Assembly (NCBI RefSeq): GCF_025685425.1
Contig: NZ_JAGTAS010000055.1
Location: forward strand, 1-64,000
Source of the DNA: Terriglobus albidus
Lineage (GTDB): Bacteria; Acidobacteriota; Terriglobia; Terriglobales; Acidobacteriaceae
DNA length: 64,000 nucleotides
Direction of reading: 5' to 3'
Numbering within the stretch: the first letter of the stretch is position 1; every line of letters begins with the position of its first letter. The notes under the pieces are model-generated. The model saw only the letters and a list, made by a program, of their open reading frames with translations, was not told the origin of the DNA and did not search any database. Shown one piece after another: positions 1 to 8,319 of the stretch. The translations under genes and the position numbers were made by a program.

Positions 1-112
1 CTCAGACCATGGATCCATCAGTACAACTGGCACCGACCTCATGCTAGCCTCAATCAAGCTCCACCCATCAGCAGATCCGGCCTCAAAGACAACAACCTGT
101 TGAGACACCACA

Positions 113-256
113 TTTAGCCGCTGAGGTCGACTATCGGAAACTTAACCTCAGCGGCTAAAGCCGCCGTCTGTGTGGGTTCTCTTACGGGACGGCTGAAGCC
201 GTCCCCTTAAGCAAAGCATCGCACCTGCGGTGCGAAACGGTTGCGCGCCGCGCAAC
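113..256. repeat. Cluster of intergenic palindromes
   Basis: Four inverted repeats lie close together. There is a 15-bp perfect arm pair (113-127 and 145-159), a 9-bp hairpin GGGACGGCT/AGCCGTCCC (186-205), a CGCACC/GGTGCG pair (220-234), and GTTGCGCG/CGCGCAAC (240-256). The GGCTGAAGCC core recurs in other gaps of the window. No gene is convincing between 1 and 376; the short open frames there run through these palindromes. Confidence 0.7.
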
Positions 257-376
257 GGCTGGAGCATAAGCGAAAGACCTGCTTTTTAGCTTTGGATGGC
301 AACCGCTCTTCAATATTTATGGCGCGAACTTTAGATTCAGGACCATCGATGCCTCGGCCCCTTCCCCGATAATCTC

Positions 377-673
377 TCAGTTGACCGGCCCGTCCGCAGG
401 AAAGTTCTCGAAGGTCTCTTCGGCAAAGGCATCCGTTCCTGATTGAAGGAGTATGTGCCATATCCGGCTGTATTGCTCCTTCATCTTCCCCCGCATTACC
501 GGATCGGCAAGAGCGCTCTCCTTGGCCTGATGAATCTCCCGTGAGGTCGCGCCTTTTGAGATTGCCAGCTTTTCACAAGCGCCCGACTCGATTGCCAGCT
601 TCTCGATCTCGCCGGCCAGCCGTTGCAGCAGCTCCTGAAACAGCAGGAATTTGGCATTGGTGTCGTTTCCCAT
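377..673 (-). CDS. Small hypothetical protein (98 aa)
   Basis: This small acidic-to-neutral, mostly helical protein has no cysteines apart from one near residue 33, no signal peptide and no membrane segment. I do not recognise a family. The start is well supported: a strong GGAGG ribosome-binding site lies about 10 nt upstream of the ATG at 673. It is transcribed away from riboflavin synthase and towards the palindrome cluster at the left edge. A cytosolic role is likely from composition alone; nothing more can be inferred. Confidence 0.6.
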   Translation of the reverse strand: MGNDTNAKFLLFQELLQRLAGEIEKLAIESGACEKLAISKGATSREIHQAKESALADPVMRGKMKEQYSRIWHILLQSGTDAFAEETFENFPADGPVN

Positions 674-820
674 GATTGCCCCGCCTCCTCAACTGGCTGT
701 TACACAAAATACAGGCGATACCGATTCGTGGATGGAATAAAGGACACCCGCAGCCAGATCCATTCCCACCCTGGGACTGGCGGTCTTTGATCGCAGATCT
801 CAGGCCCTAAAATAGAAACC

Positions 821-1483
821 ATGTTCACAGGCCTGATTGAGACATTGGGGACGATCCAGTCCGTCACCCCCACCGAAGGCGCTACCCGTATCACGCTGCA
901 GGCTCCGGTCTCGCTGACCTCGCGCTTAAAGGAAGGTGACAGCGTCGCCGTCTCCGGCGTTTGTTTGACAGCCCTCGATATCGCCGAAGGCGTCTTCTCC
1001 GCCGACCTGGCAACAGAGACCATCGCGCGCACCTCGCTGTCACGTCTTGCGCCGGGCCATATCGTGAACCTCGAGCTGCCGACACCGGCAGGAACTCCAC
1101 TTGGCGGACACATCGTGCAAGGCCATGTCGATGCCACCGGCACGCTGCTGGAGCTTACGCCCCTGCATCCTGCCACACCGGAGCACTCCGACTGGCGGCT
1201 GCGCATCCGTGTACCAGTCGCGCTGACACGCTTCATCGTGGAGAAAGGCTCCATCACCGTCGAAGGCATCTCTCTTACGGTCGCTGCCATTGAGGTGGAT
1301 GTCGTTACCGTCGCCATCATTCCCCACACCTACGGTGCGACCAATCTGCATGCGCTCAAGCCAGGCTCCGAGGTGAACCTCGAAACCGATGTCCTGGCTC
1401 GCTACGCCGAACAGATGCGATTACAGTCCCTGGCCGCGACGGGAACGCTGACAGAGGCCGGGCTGATTGCTCGGGGCTATTAA
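821..1483 (+). CDS. ribE: Riboflavin synthase, alpha subunit
   Basis: Riboflavin synthase dismutates two molecules of 6,7-dimethyl-8-ribityllumazine into riboflavin and 5-amino-6-ribitylamino-uracil, the last step of vitamin B2 synthesis in the cytosol. The 220-aa length fits the family. The N-terminus MFTGLIETLG is diagnostic, and the protein shows the expected two lumazine-binding repeats. The first covers about residues 1-95. The second starts near GGHIVQGHVDATGT (about residues 97-110) and includes EGISLTV. No other rib genes are adjacent, so the pathway is dispersed here. The gene lies on its own, 84 bp before the kinase gene. The symbol ribC is used for the same protein in some organisms. 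Confidence 0.95.
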   Translation: MFTGLIETLGTIQSVTPTEGATRITLQAPVSLTSRLKEGDSVAVSGVCLTALDIAEGVFSADLATETIARTSLSRLAPGHIVNLELPTPAGTPLGGHIVQGHVDATGTLLELTPLHPATPEHSDWRLRIRVPVALTRFIVEKGSITVEGISLTVAAIEVDVVTVAIIPHTYGATNLHALKPGSEVNLETDVLARYAEQMRLQSLAATGTLTEAGLIARGY

Positions 1484-1567
1484 TCAGCTAATCAGCTTTC
1501 AGCTTCCCTCTTAGCTGCTGTACCATTCGCGTATCCCATTTTTGTCGCACTTTGATTCCCATCTGCC

Positions 1568-4500
1568 ATGCGTACCTGCATTGTTTGTACCGCTGAGTTG
1601 CCGGATACACCTGGACCTTGCCCTGTCTGCAAGTCCGAGCCGGTCTATCGAACAGCAATTGCCTTAGCAGAATCGGGCCCCGGCACCAATGGAGCGACTG
1701 CTCACGGAGCAACTCCTTATGGCGTAACGCCTAGTGGCGCAACGCCTAATGGCGCAACGCCGACGCCTTCTTCCGGCACATCGAGCTCTTCAGCAGACGA
1801 AGCGACGTTGCTTTCTGTTCCCAGCCAATACCTGACACCCGCAGACGAAATGGATACGGGCATCTGGGCAGAAGAGACCCTGGTCACGGACGACGCGACA
1901 CCTACGCCTCCACTGCCGACACCGACCCCTCTCAGCAGCCTCCCGGGTGTAGTCGCACCGCCTTCTCCTACGCCCGTGCCCGCATCCATGGGTGAGGTAT
2001 CTACGGGTGGAACGCCGACCCCGAGCGACCTGCCCATCAGCCATAGCCATAACAGCGGCACGCCGATCACCGCCAGGTCTTCAAGCGCCACAGGCGGCTC
2101 GACCCCCTCCAGCAGCCAGACATCCCTTGAAGAGCAGGAACTGGTTCCAGGTACTTTGCTGGTCGGACGCTATCGCGTCGTATCTCCTCTTGGCCGGGGC
2201 GGCATGGGCCGCGTCTATCGTGCTGAGGACCTGAAGCTCGGGCAGACAGTCGCGTTGAAGTTTCTGCCCCCGGCGATGTCGAACGATCCAGCCTGGCTGG
2301 CCCGCTTCTTTGCCGAGGTTCGCACCGCGCGCGAGGTAACCCACTCCAACGTCTGCCGCGTGCACGATATCGTCGAGATTCCGAATCCCCACGGACACTC
2401 GGTTCACTTCCTGACGATGGAATACGTGGACGGCGAGAACCTTTCCGCTCTCCTCAAACGCTTCGGCCGCCTGCCAACGCAAAAGGCCATCGAGATGGCC
2501 GCGCAGATCACGGCGGGGCTGGCGGCAGCGCACTCCAAGGGAGTGCTGCATCGCGACCTGAAGCCGGCCAACATCATGGTCGACGGACGCGGCCACGCCA
2601 AGATCACCGACTTCGGCCTCGCCATAGTTGCCGGAGAGGGCCGTCTGAACGAAGTCGCGGGCACTCCCGGCTACATGGCTCCGGAGCTCTTCACAGGGGG
2701 ACAAGCTTCGGGACGGTCGGATCTGTTCGCTCTCGGCATCGTTCTCTACGAACTCTTTGCGGGACGCCAGCCGTGGAGTACCAAAAACTACAAGGAGCGC
2801 CAGCAGGCCGCACCCTCGCCGCTGCGGCGTTATGCTCCAAAGGTTCCCACCGACATCGAGCGGGTGATCATGCAGTGCCTCTCCACTGCAGTCACTGACC
2901 GGCCCATCTCCGCCGCGTACATGATGCAGGAGTTCCCTGCCGTGGATCTGGTCGCTTCCGCCATGGCACAGGGTGAGACGATCTCGATCGACGCACTCAC
3001 CTCAGCCGCGAATGAGTCAGAGCTGCCGCTGTTGCGTGCCTGGACACTGGTTGGAATTACGCTGCTCGGCTTTGTGAGCTGCTTTCTGTTCGCTCCGAAA
3101 GCTACAACGCTCGGCGTCGCGCCGCCCGCTCTGTCGTACGACGAGATGCTGCACCGCTCTCAGGAGCTGTTGCGCGAGCTGCATATCCCCGACCGGGCCA
3201 GAAATACCGCAGCCTGGCTGCAGACCAATGGAAGCATCGCCGAGTACTGGCAGACCGATCCAAAGAAGATGGCCTCAGCCAGTGAAGGTCCACTCATTCT
3301 TACCTATAGGACCTACCGCGACTCCCTGCTTCCAATACAGCTGAGCCCAAGAAACCTGCCGACGCAGACCGATCCGGCGGCGAACCGTCCGGGGATGGTC
3401 TCGATTGACGTCGACTCCAACGGCCGCCTGATCCGGTTGGTCAACATGCCCGCTCAGGAAGAGCTGAACGCGCAACACGAAGCCAGGCCCACGGACTGGA
3501 ATGCTGCCTTCGCCGCCGCCGGGCTCGATCCGAAGCTGATGCATGAGGTCACGCCCACCATTACGCCGCCCGTCGCCATGCACGAGCAGCGGGAGTGGGT
3601 CGGTACCTACCCCGGCCATCCGGAGACAGAGGTAAGTTTCACCGCGAGCTCCTGGTACGGCAAGTTCACCTATCTCCGCGTGATGCCGCCCTGGAACAAG
3701 CCGCTCTCGGTCGCAAAGGGTCTTATCGCCGCGACGTGGAGCCAGATCTTCCTCTATCTCGCCTTCTTCGCCACCGCTATTCCGCTGGTGCGTCGCAACC
3801 TCGCTATGCGTCGTGGCGATACACGGGGCGCTTACACGCTGGCCTCCGGAGTCTTCCTGCTCTTTGTCGCCGCTGCCTTCTGCGGATTCAAACCGACCGG
3901 CAGTCCGGATGCAACGTTCTCGTGGCTGCTTACCAAGCTGTCCTATGGACTGCTCACGGCCAGCATCGCATGGCTGGGCTATGTCGCCATGGAACCGTTC
4001 GCCCGCCGCCGGGTTCCACGTTTGCTGATCAGCATGGCTCTGCTGCTCAAGCGCCAGTTCACCTCCCTGACGGTGACACGCGACATCCTGCTGGGCACCA
4101 GTCTTGGCGTTGCCTGCGCCGGCGTCGAGTTCGCTCTCACCGCATTGCTCAAGCCCTGGATCCATTCCATCGAACTGTGGGAGGCTGAGCCACTGCTTCT
4201 TGGCGGTCCGATTCCCTGGCTCAATACGGTCCTGATCCTTGCCGGCACAGTGATGGTGAACACCGTGCTCGCCATTCCGGTCTTCGTCGCATTACGAGCC
4301 GTTCTGAAAAAGACCTACGTCGCCGCGGCGATACTTGCCGTCATCATGCTGCTGGCTCACGTGTCGGCCCACGGAGACTGGTGGAGCCTGCTGGTGGAAG
4401 CAGTATGGGCCGCCATGCTGGCTTATCTCATCTCGCATGTGGGAGCGCTCGCGGCCGCAGTCTTTGTCTTTACTTCCAAGCTGCTGGAACAGCTTCCGTG

Positions 4501-4636
4501 GACCGTCGATCCGGAGCACTGGCTGGCTCCGCCGATGTATACCGGGGTTGTCGTGATCACTGTGTTGATGATCTGGAGCTTCTATCACGCCATCGGCGAC
4601 CAGAAGGCCTTCGGCTTTATCAAGCTCGACGACTAG
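1568..4636 (+). CDS. Membrane Ser/Thr protein kinase with zinc ribbon
   Basis: This is a Hanks-type protein kinase of 1022 aa. Residues 4-22 carry two CxxC pairs (CIVC and CPVC) that look like a zinc ribbon. Residues 35-190 form a Pro/Thr/Ser-rich linker that starts with five G-A/V-T-x-x pentapeptides. The kinase domain spans about 200-460, with the glycine loop GRGGMG, the catalytic HRDLKPAN near residue 328, DFG near 348 and GTPGYMAPE in the activation segment. A first membrane helix lies near 490-510. A soluble, probably extracytoplasmic segment (510-715) follows, and then a cluster of several hydrophobic helices to the C-terminus. PASTA repeats are absent. The polytopic tail suggests a sensor or a fused membrane module of unknown function. 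Substrates are unknown. Confidence 0.9.
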   Translation: MRTCIVCTAELPDTPGPCPVCKSEPVYRTAIALAESGPGTNGATAHGATPYGVTPSGATPNGATPTPSSGTSSSSADEATLLSVPSQYLTPADEMDTGIWAEETLVTDDATPTPPLPTPTPLSSLPGVVAPPSPTPVPASMGEVSTGGTPTPSDLPISHSHNSGTPITARSSSATGGSTPSSSQTSLEEQELVPGTLLVGRYRVVSPLGRGGMGRVYRAEDLKLGQTVALKFLPPAMSNDPAWLARFFAEVRTAREVTHSNVCRVHDIVEIPNPHGHSVHFLTMEYVDGENLSALLKRFGRLPTQKAIEMAAQITAGLAAAHSKGVLHRDLKPANIMVDGRGHAKITDFGLAIVAGEGRLNEVAGTPGYMAPELFTGGQASGRSDLFALGIVLYELFAGRQPWSTKNYKERQQAAPSPLRRYAPKVPTDIERVIMQCLSTAVTDRPISAAYMMQEFPAVDLVASAMAQGETISIDALTSAANESELPLLRAWTLVGITLLGFVSCFLFAPKATTLGVAPPALSYDEMLHRSQELLRELHIPDRARNTAAWLQTNGSIAEYWQTDPKKMASASEGPLILTYRTYRDSLLPIQLSPRNLPTQTDPAANRPGMVSIDVDSNGRLIRLVNMPAQEELNAQHEARPTDWNAAFAAAGLDPKLMHEVTPTITPPVAMHEQREWVGTYPGHPETEVSFTASSWYGKFTYLRVMPPWNKPLSVAKGLIAATWSQIFLYLAFFATAIPLVRRNLAMRRGDTRGAYTLASGVFLLFVAAAFCGFKPTGSPDATFSWLLTKLSYGLLTASIAWLGYVAMEPFARRRVPRLLISMALLLKRQFTSLTVTRDILLGTSLGVACAGVEFALTALLKPWIHSIELWEAEPLLLGGPIPWLNTVLILAGTVMVNTVLAIPVFVALRAVLKKTYVAAAILAVIMLLAHVSAHGDWWSLLVEAVWAAMLAYLISHVGALAAAVFVFTSKLLEQLPWTVDPEHWLAPPMYTGVVVITVLMIWSFYHAIGDQKAFGFIKLDD
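1691..1765 (+). repeat. Five 15-bp in-frame tandem units
   Basis: Five consecutive 15-bp units lie in the kinase linker. The last three are GGCG(T/C)AACGCC followed by four variable bases. Each unit encodes a G-A/V-T-P/A-x pentapeptide and is itself a short inverted repeat, GGCG..CGCC. Expansion or contraction would keep the reading frame. Confidence 0.75.
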
Positions 4637-4740
4637 GATTTTTTTGTCATTTCGCAGCGAAGCAGAGAAATCTGCTTCTCTACCGATACTCTTCTGAGTT
4701 GCTAGGGCGTATCGAGAAATTCGGTTTATCTGGCACAGCA

Positions 4741-4985
4741 TGACCGAAACTGGTGGGAGCAGCGAGGTCCCCAACCAGCTTTGCTGGATGGGGTGTTCAG
4801 CGGGCTGAAGCCCGCTGATAAAGGCTTTTAAATAGACGCGCTTTAGCCCTGGGCCTCCTCTGTCCATAAGGAAAGAGCCCAGGGCTGAAGCCCATCTCTA
4901 TATCGAGCCGATAGACCGTGGGCTGAAGGCCCACGGCTCCCACCGATTCGAGCTTCGCTCGAACATCCCATCCATTGCGATGCAA
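4741..4985. repeat. Composite palindromic intergenic repeat, copy 1
   Basis: This block is a chain of short hairpins, among them GCGGGCTGAAGCCCGC, GCCCAGGGCTGAAGCCC, GTGGGCTGAAGGCCCAC and GAGCTTCGCTCGAA. The order and much of the sequence are shared with 21,998-22,190, including GGTGGGAGCAGCG at the left and CGATAGACCG near the right. It fills the gap between the kinase and acetyltransferase genes, and no gene is seen in it. Confidence 0.75.
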
Positions 4986-5024
4986 TAGAGCCGGTGCATG
5001 GGTATCTCGATCTGTCGATACCCT

Positions 5025-5852
5025 CTACGACTCAAACCGATAGAGGATTGCCTCGCCTACCGCTTTGTATCCGATCTTGCGGTAGATCGAATTTGACGTA
5101 GGATTGCCCAGGTCCGTGTAAAGGATGCAGCGGTAACCGGCGTCGGTGAGAAGCGAGGTGACTGCATGGACACAAGCGCCGGCATATCCGCAGCCTCGAT
5201 GCGTCTTGGGCGTGTACACCGCCGAGAGACGAACGACTCCTGCAATCGGCTTACTACTGACGGCCATCGACACTATGCCTCCGATGTCCCACAGCCAGAG
5301 CCTCTCTGCTGCGATAGCAGCGTCGATAAAGCTCTCAGCATCCACGGAGTGCATATGCGTCTCGGTATAGAACTTCTGCAGCCAGCTCACTGCCAGCTCC
5401 CGGTCGCCGTGATCGCCCTTTCGGAGCTGCCCATCCACTGGAGTCATTTCCTTGAGCCCGTCCAGCTCGTAGATGCGGAACCCTTGTATAGGGACCGCTC
5501 CTGACCGGCGCCGCTCCGTCCACCTGCCTGCGAAGCTTGCGGCTGTTGCGACTTCACCGTTCACTCCCGGCAGAACGATTCCTCCGTCGGTGATCGCGTC
5601 GACAAGAGCACCGGCTACCTCCGCTTCCATCGGCACGACGAGAGCCGGAAATGTCAGAGGAGACTGAAGCGCGAGACCAACAACGTGAGAATCGCGAAAC
5701 GCTACCCAGTAGCGGCCCGGCTCAGGCTGAGCCAACCTGGTATCCACAATCGTCAGGACCAGATTATGAAGCACAGCACGCGACAAGAGAAACTCTTCGG
5801 CAACGGCAAGGAATGACCGTGGATCTTCATAGAAGCGAACGCTGATACCCAT
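5025..5852 (-). CDS. GNAT-family N-acetyltransferase
   Basis: The C-terminal half has the GNAT fold signature. A beta strand ending VVRLSAVYTPKTHRGCGYA supplies the acetyl-CoA pyrophosphate loop (R-G-C-G-Y-A in place of Q/R-x-x-G-x-G/A), and LYTDLGNPTSNSIYRKIGY is the typical final strand-helix. Of 275 residues, the first 130 are less conserved and may be a second, degenerate GNAT-like half. I chose the ATG at 5852 because the upstream extension to 6032 runs through a repetitive ACGCGT array and looks non-coding; no good ribosome-binding site decides the matter. The acceptor substrate is unknown. Confidence 0.8.
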   Translation of the reverse strand: MGISVRFYEDPRSFLAVAEEFLLSRAVLHNLVLTIVDTRLAQPEPGRYWVAFRDSHVVGLALQSPLTFPALVVPMEAEVAGALVDAITDGGIVLPGVNGEVATAASFAGRWTERRRSGAVPIQGFRIYELDGLKEMTPVDGQLRKGDHGDRELAVSWLQKFYTETHMHSVDAESFIDAAIAAERLWLWDIGGIVSMAVSSKPIAGVVRLSAVYTPKTHRGCGYAGACVHAVTSLLTDAGYRCILYTDLGNPTSNSIYRKIGYKAVGEAILYRFES

Positions 5853-5903
5853 GCCATCCAGCTTATCGTCCGCCAGTGTGAGTCCTTCTCCCGGAATCGC
5901 ATG

Positions 5904-6069
5904 ACGCGTCCGCCACGCGTGAGCTACGCGTGCGTGACGTCGGCCAAGGCTTCCCTGTGCATGCACTAGAGGAAAGGAAGGGAACGGAATGGAAGAGAAC
6001 CACGCGTCATTCACGAGTGAATCGTCAGGCACGCGTGAACGACGCCCGATTGACGCGTAAGCGACGCGT
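5904..6069. repeat. Helically phased ACGCGT box array
   Basis: Seven exact ACGCGT boxes start at 5904, 5915, 5926, 6002, 6031, 6053 and 6064. Degenerate boxes start at 5937, 6013 and 6042. Within each block the spacing is 11 bp or a multiple of it. The array lies in the gap between the rho terminator and the acetyltransferase start. Because 11 is not a multiple of three, the periodicity is not coding. Confidence 0.75.
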
Positions 6070-6100
6070 GGTGTTCTTGCTCACCGAACCTCAGCAACGA

Positions 6101-6128
6101 AAAGGCGCAGCCCGAAGGCTGCGCCTTT
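6101..6128 (-). terminator. Intrinsic terminator of rho
   Basis: This is a perfect 12-bp stem (AAAGGCGCAGCC paired with GGCTGCGCCTTT) with a four-base loop. Read on the minus strand, the loop is the stable TTCG tetraloop and is followed by TTTTCG. It lies 66 bp past the rho stop codon. Confidence 0.85.
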
Positions 6129-6193
6129 GTCTCGCTCTCACCACCTGGACCACGCACCGCGTAAGCGATCTGCGCCAGAAGAGCGATACCTGA

Positions 6194-7444
6194 TTACAGT
6201 GAGTTCATGTTGTGCAGGAACTCGCTATTGTTGCGGGTCTTGCCGAGTTTGTCGGTGAGCAGTTCCATCGCTTCCACCGGGCTGAGCGGATTGAGGACCT
6301 TGCGCAGGATCCAGATACGCTGCAGATCTTCCTTCGCGATGAGCAGCTCTTCCTTACGCGTACCGGAGCGCTGGATGTCGATCGCCGGGAAGACGCGCTT
6401 GTCGACCAGCTTGCGCTCCAGAATCACTTCGGAGTTGCCGGTTCCCTTGAACTCTTCGAAGATCACTTCATCCATACGCGAGCCGGTATCGACCAGAGCC
6501 GTGGCGATGATAGTCAGGCTGCCGCCCTCTTCGATGTTGCGGGCCGCGCCGAAGAAGCGCTTCGGGCGCTGCAGGGCGTTGGAGTCCACACCGCCGGAGA
6601 GTACCTTGCCGCTGGGCGGAACGATGGTGTTATAGGCGCGTGCCAGACGGGTGATGGAATCGAGCAGGATCACGACGTCGCGCTTGTGCTCTACCAGGCG
6701 CTTCGCCTTCTCGATCACCATCTCGGCGACCTGGACGTGGCGGGCAGCGGGCTCATCGAAGGTCGAGGAGATCACCTCACCTTTGACCGAACGCTGCATG
6801 TCGGTGACTTCTTCCGGGCGCTCGTCGATCAGCAGAACGATCAGCACGATCTCTGGGTGGTTGGCAGTGATCGAGTTCGCGATCGACTGCAGCAGCATGG
6901 TCTTACCGGTACGCGGAGGAGCGACAATCAGGCCACGCTGGCCCTTGCCCATCGGCGTCAGCAGATCCATCACACGGCCGGAGATGTTGTCGCGCACCGT
7001 CTCCATCTTCACGCGTTCCTGCGGATAGAGCGGGGTCAAATTGTCGAACAGTATCTTCGAGCGGGTCTCTTCCGGAGACTCGAAGTTGATGGCCTCAATC
7101 TTGACCAGGGCAAAGTACTTTTCGCCCTCATGCGGAGGGCGGACGTTACCACTGATGGTGTCGCCGGTCTTGAGGTCAAACTTCCGGATCTGTGAAGGAG
7201 AGACGTAAATGTCATCCGGGCCGGGCAGGTAGTTGTAATCGGGAGAACGGAGAAATCCATAGCCGTCAGGCAGAATTTCAAGCACGCCTTCGGCGAAGAT
7301 ATGGCCTTCCTTCTCGCTTTGAGCCTGAAGAATCTTGAAGATAAGATCCTGCTTACGCAGTCCGCTGGTCCCAGGAATCTCAAGGCTGCGCGCAAGCTTG
7401 CCCAGCTCCTGGATATTCATTTCTTTGAGTTCTGAAATCGTCAT
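6194..7444 (-). CDS. rho: Transcription termination factor Rho
   Basis: Rho is the hexameric RNA-dependent ATPase and helicase that terminates transcripts in the cytosol. At 416 aa it has the normal family length. The protein shows an N-terminal Rho_N helical domain (1-45), an S1-like RNA-binding cold-shock domain (about 50-125, with GYGFLRSP) and an ATPase core with Walker A APPRTGKT near 175-182. The C-terminal secondary RNA-binding and coupling motifs are also present, including [12 protein letters not shown] and the GGVDSNAL region. The start at 7444 ([10 protein letters not shown]) was chosen because it matches the usual Rho N-terminus; the frame stays open upstream to 7576. It lies downstream of the omega-like gene on the same strand. 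Confidence 0.97.
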   Translation of the reverse strand: MTISELKEMNIQELGKLARSLEIPGTSGLRKQDLIFKILQAQSEKEGHIFAEGVLEILPDGYGFLRSPDYNYLPGPDDIYVSPSQIRKFDLKTGDTISGNVRPPHEGEKYFALVKIEAINFESPEETRSKILFDNLTPLYPQERVKMETVRDNISGRVMDLLTPMGKGQRGLIVAPPRTGKTMLLQSIANSITANHPEIVLIVLLIDERPEEVTDMQRSVKGEVISSTFDEPAARHVQVAEMVIEKAKRLVEHKRDVVILLDSITRLARAYNTIVPPSGKVLSGGVDSNALQRPKRFFGAARNIEEGGSLTIIATALVDTGSRMDEVIFEEFKGTGNSEVILERKLVDKRVFPAIDIQRSGTRKEELLIAKEDLQRIWILRKVLNPLSPVEAMELLTDKLGKTRNNSEFLHNMNSL

Positions 7445-7602
7445 TGTTGCCTTTGTACGTAAATTGGGGAATGTCTTGCTGCGGGCGGGGATGTCCACTG
7501 CGGAACTACTGACTGCGATTTGCTGAAGGGGATGTTGCAGAAGAGGTATTACGGTGGCACTACGAACCAAATGCAAGGAAGCGGCAAATGCCGCGGGGCC
7601 GA

Positions 7603-7821
7603 TTAGGCCGCGCGGCGATTGTGCACGCGATCAGAGTGAGCCAGGCTGGCGGAGCCATGGACCGGCGACTCTGAGCGAAAACGACCGAGAACTTCGTTCG
7701 TGGTGTCCTGAACACGGGTGTTGGGCTTATGGAGCTTACGCGTTGCCTTGGAAGCGAGCTGGCAAAGCTGGTAACGGTTCTTGACGTGCGTAAGTGCCCC
7801 AAAGATAAGATCTGAGCGCAT
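7603..7821 (-). CDS. rpoZ: RNA polymerase omega subunit-like protein
   Basis: This 72-aa protein resembles the omega subunit, which helps fold and hold beta-prime in RNA polymerase. The resemblance is in the pattern A-L-x-H-V-x-N-R-Y-x-L-x-x-L-A-x-K-A-x-R-x-L (residues 9-29), which matches the NRF-x-L-x-x-x-A-x-R-x-R segment of known omegas, and in a following D-T-T motif. It lacks the long C-terminal extension of the E. coli protein. It is read in the same direction as rho, 158 bp upstream of the chosen rho start, so the two could be co-transcribed. The assignment rests on motif similarity only. Confidence 0.7.
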   Translation of the reverse strand: MRSDLIFGALTHVKNRYQLCQLASKATRKLHKPNTRVQDTTNEVLGRFRSESPVHGSASLAHSDRVHNRRAA

Positions 7822-8009
7822 ACCTATTCCTCTCTATACCGGGGTGCAGTCCTCACCCGGCGCTGCTATCGACCGCAGGCTTCATTAGCTGCAAATCGTG
7901 TTTCTGTTCAATAGACGATGCGCCAGTACTTCAGGATGCACCTATCTTTTGTCCATTCAGGCGCGCGCAAATCTGCGCTCTGTCTACATCCACATCTGCC
8001 TTTGTGGAG

Positions 8010-8190
8010 ATGGCGCCGTGACAGATCCCCAGAGGAACCTCCAAACGGAACTGACGCCATGAGTCGGGGTTCTATCGCCCCGTGCTTACATTTGAACTCG
8101 ACTGGGTCACGCCTGGCCTGACGGGAAACCCTTGACCACCGTAGCGAACCGGAAATCCAGCCCGTCAACCGCGACCTTCCAGAAGGTAAC
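8010..8190 (-). ncRNA. Candidate structured non-coding RNA
   Basis: The gap of about 500 bp between comM and rpoZ contains no convincing gene but has ordered inverted repeats. A 7-bp closing stem TGACGGG/CCCGTCA (8119-8125 with 8161-8167) is followed on the minus strand by a CGGGG/CCCCG hairpin (8065-8082), itself enclosed by a GAGT/ACTC pairing (8061-8064 with 8096-8099). The predicted promoter just upstream would start transcription about 10 nt before the first stem. I could not place it in a known class. It lacks the conserved cores of RNase P, tmRNA and SRP RNA that I can check by eye. 6S RNA, an acidobacterial RNA motif or an rpoZ leader remain possible. Confidence 0.45.
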
Positions 8191-8212
8191 GCCTAATGAC
8201 CGGCGAGGTCAA
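8184..8212 (-). promoter_or_regulatory. Predicted sigma-70-type promoter
   Basis: On the minus strand, TTGACC (8212-8207) and TTACCT (8189-8184) are separated by 17 bp. The -35 is a good match and the -10 is weak. It precedes the structured region and could drive either the candidate RNA or the rpoZ-rho genes. Confidence 0.4.
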
Positions 8213-8319
8213 TACTTTTTTCGGGATTCGAGAGAATTCTCTCCTTCCAAAAATGGGAGATCTTTAATCCCATAAAATACAATAATTTACAAAGCGAGTG
8301 CCCCGAAAACAGGGCAACC

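Noticed and set aside
700-1329. Long open frame of 209 codons on the minus strand opposite riboflavin synthase
   Set aside because: It is antisense to a well-supported gene, has a Ser/Thr/Val-rich shadow composition and no family resemblance.
3275-4165. Open frame of 296 codons antisense to the kinase
   Set aside because: It is opposite the kinase membrane region and shows shadow-type composition with no recognisable domain.
5853-6032. N-terminal extension of the acetyltransferase by 60 residues
   Set aside because: The extension is encoded by the ACGCGT array with 11-bp spacing, which does not fit codon periodicity, and adds no family-like sequence.
6212-7195. Open frame of 327 codons on the plus strand over rho
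   Set aside because: It lies wholly antisense to rho, whose motifs are complete; the frame is open because of codon bias in a GC-rich gene.
7908-8168. Possible 86-aa protein on the minus strand between comM and rpoZ
   Set aside because: It has no plausible start signal or homologous pattern and overlaps inverted repeats better explained as RNA structure.
8010-8190. RNase P RNA, tmRNA or SRP RNA as the identity of the structured region
   Set aside because: The conserved cores I can check by eye (GAGGAAAGTCC, the terminal T-arm with CCA, and the GGAAGGNAGCAG loop) are not present on either strand.
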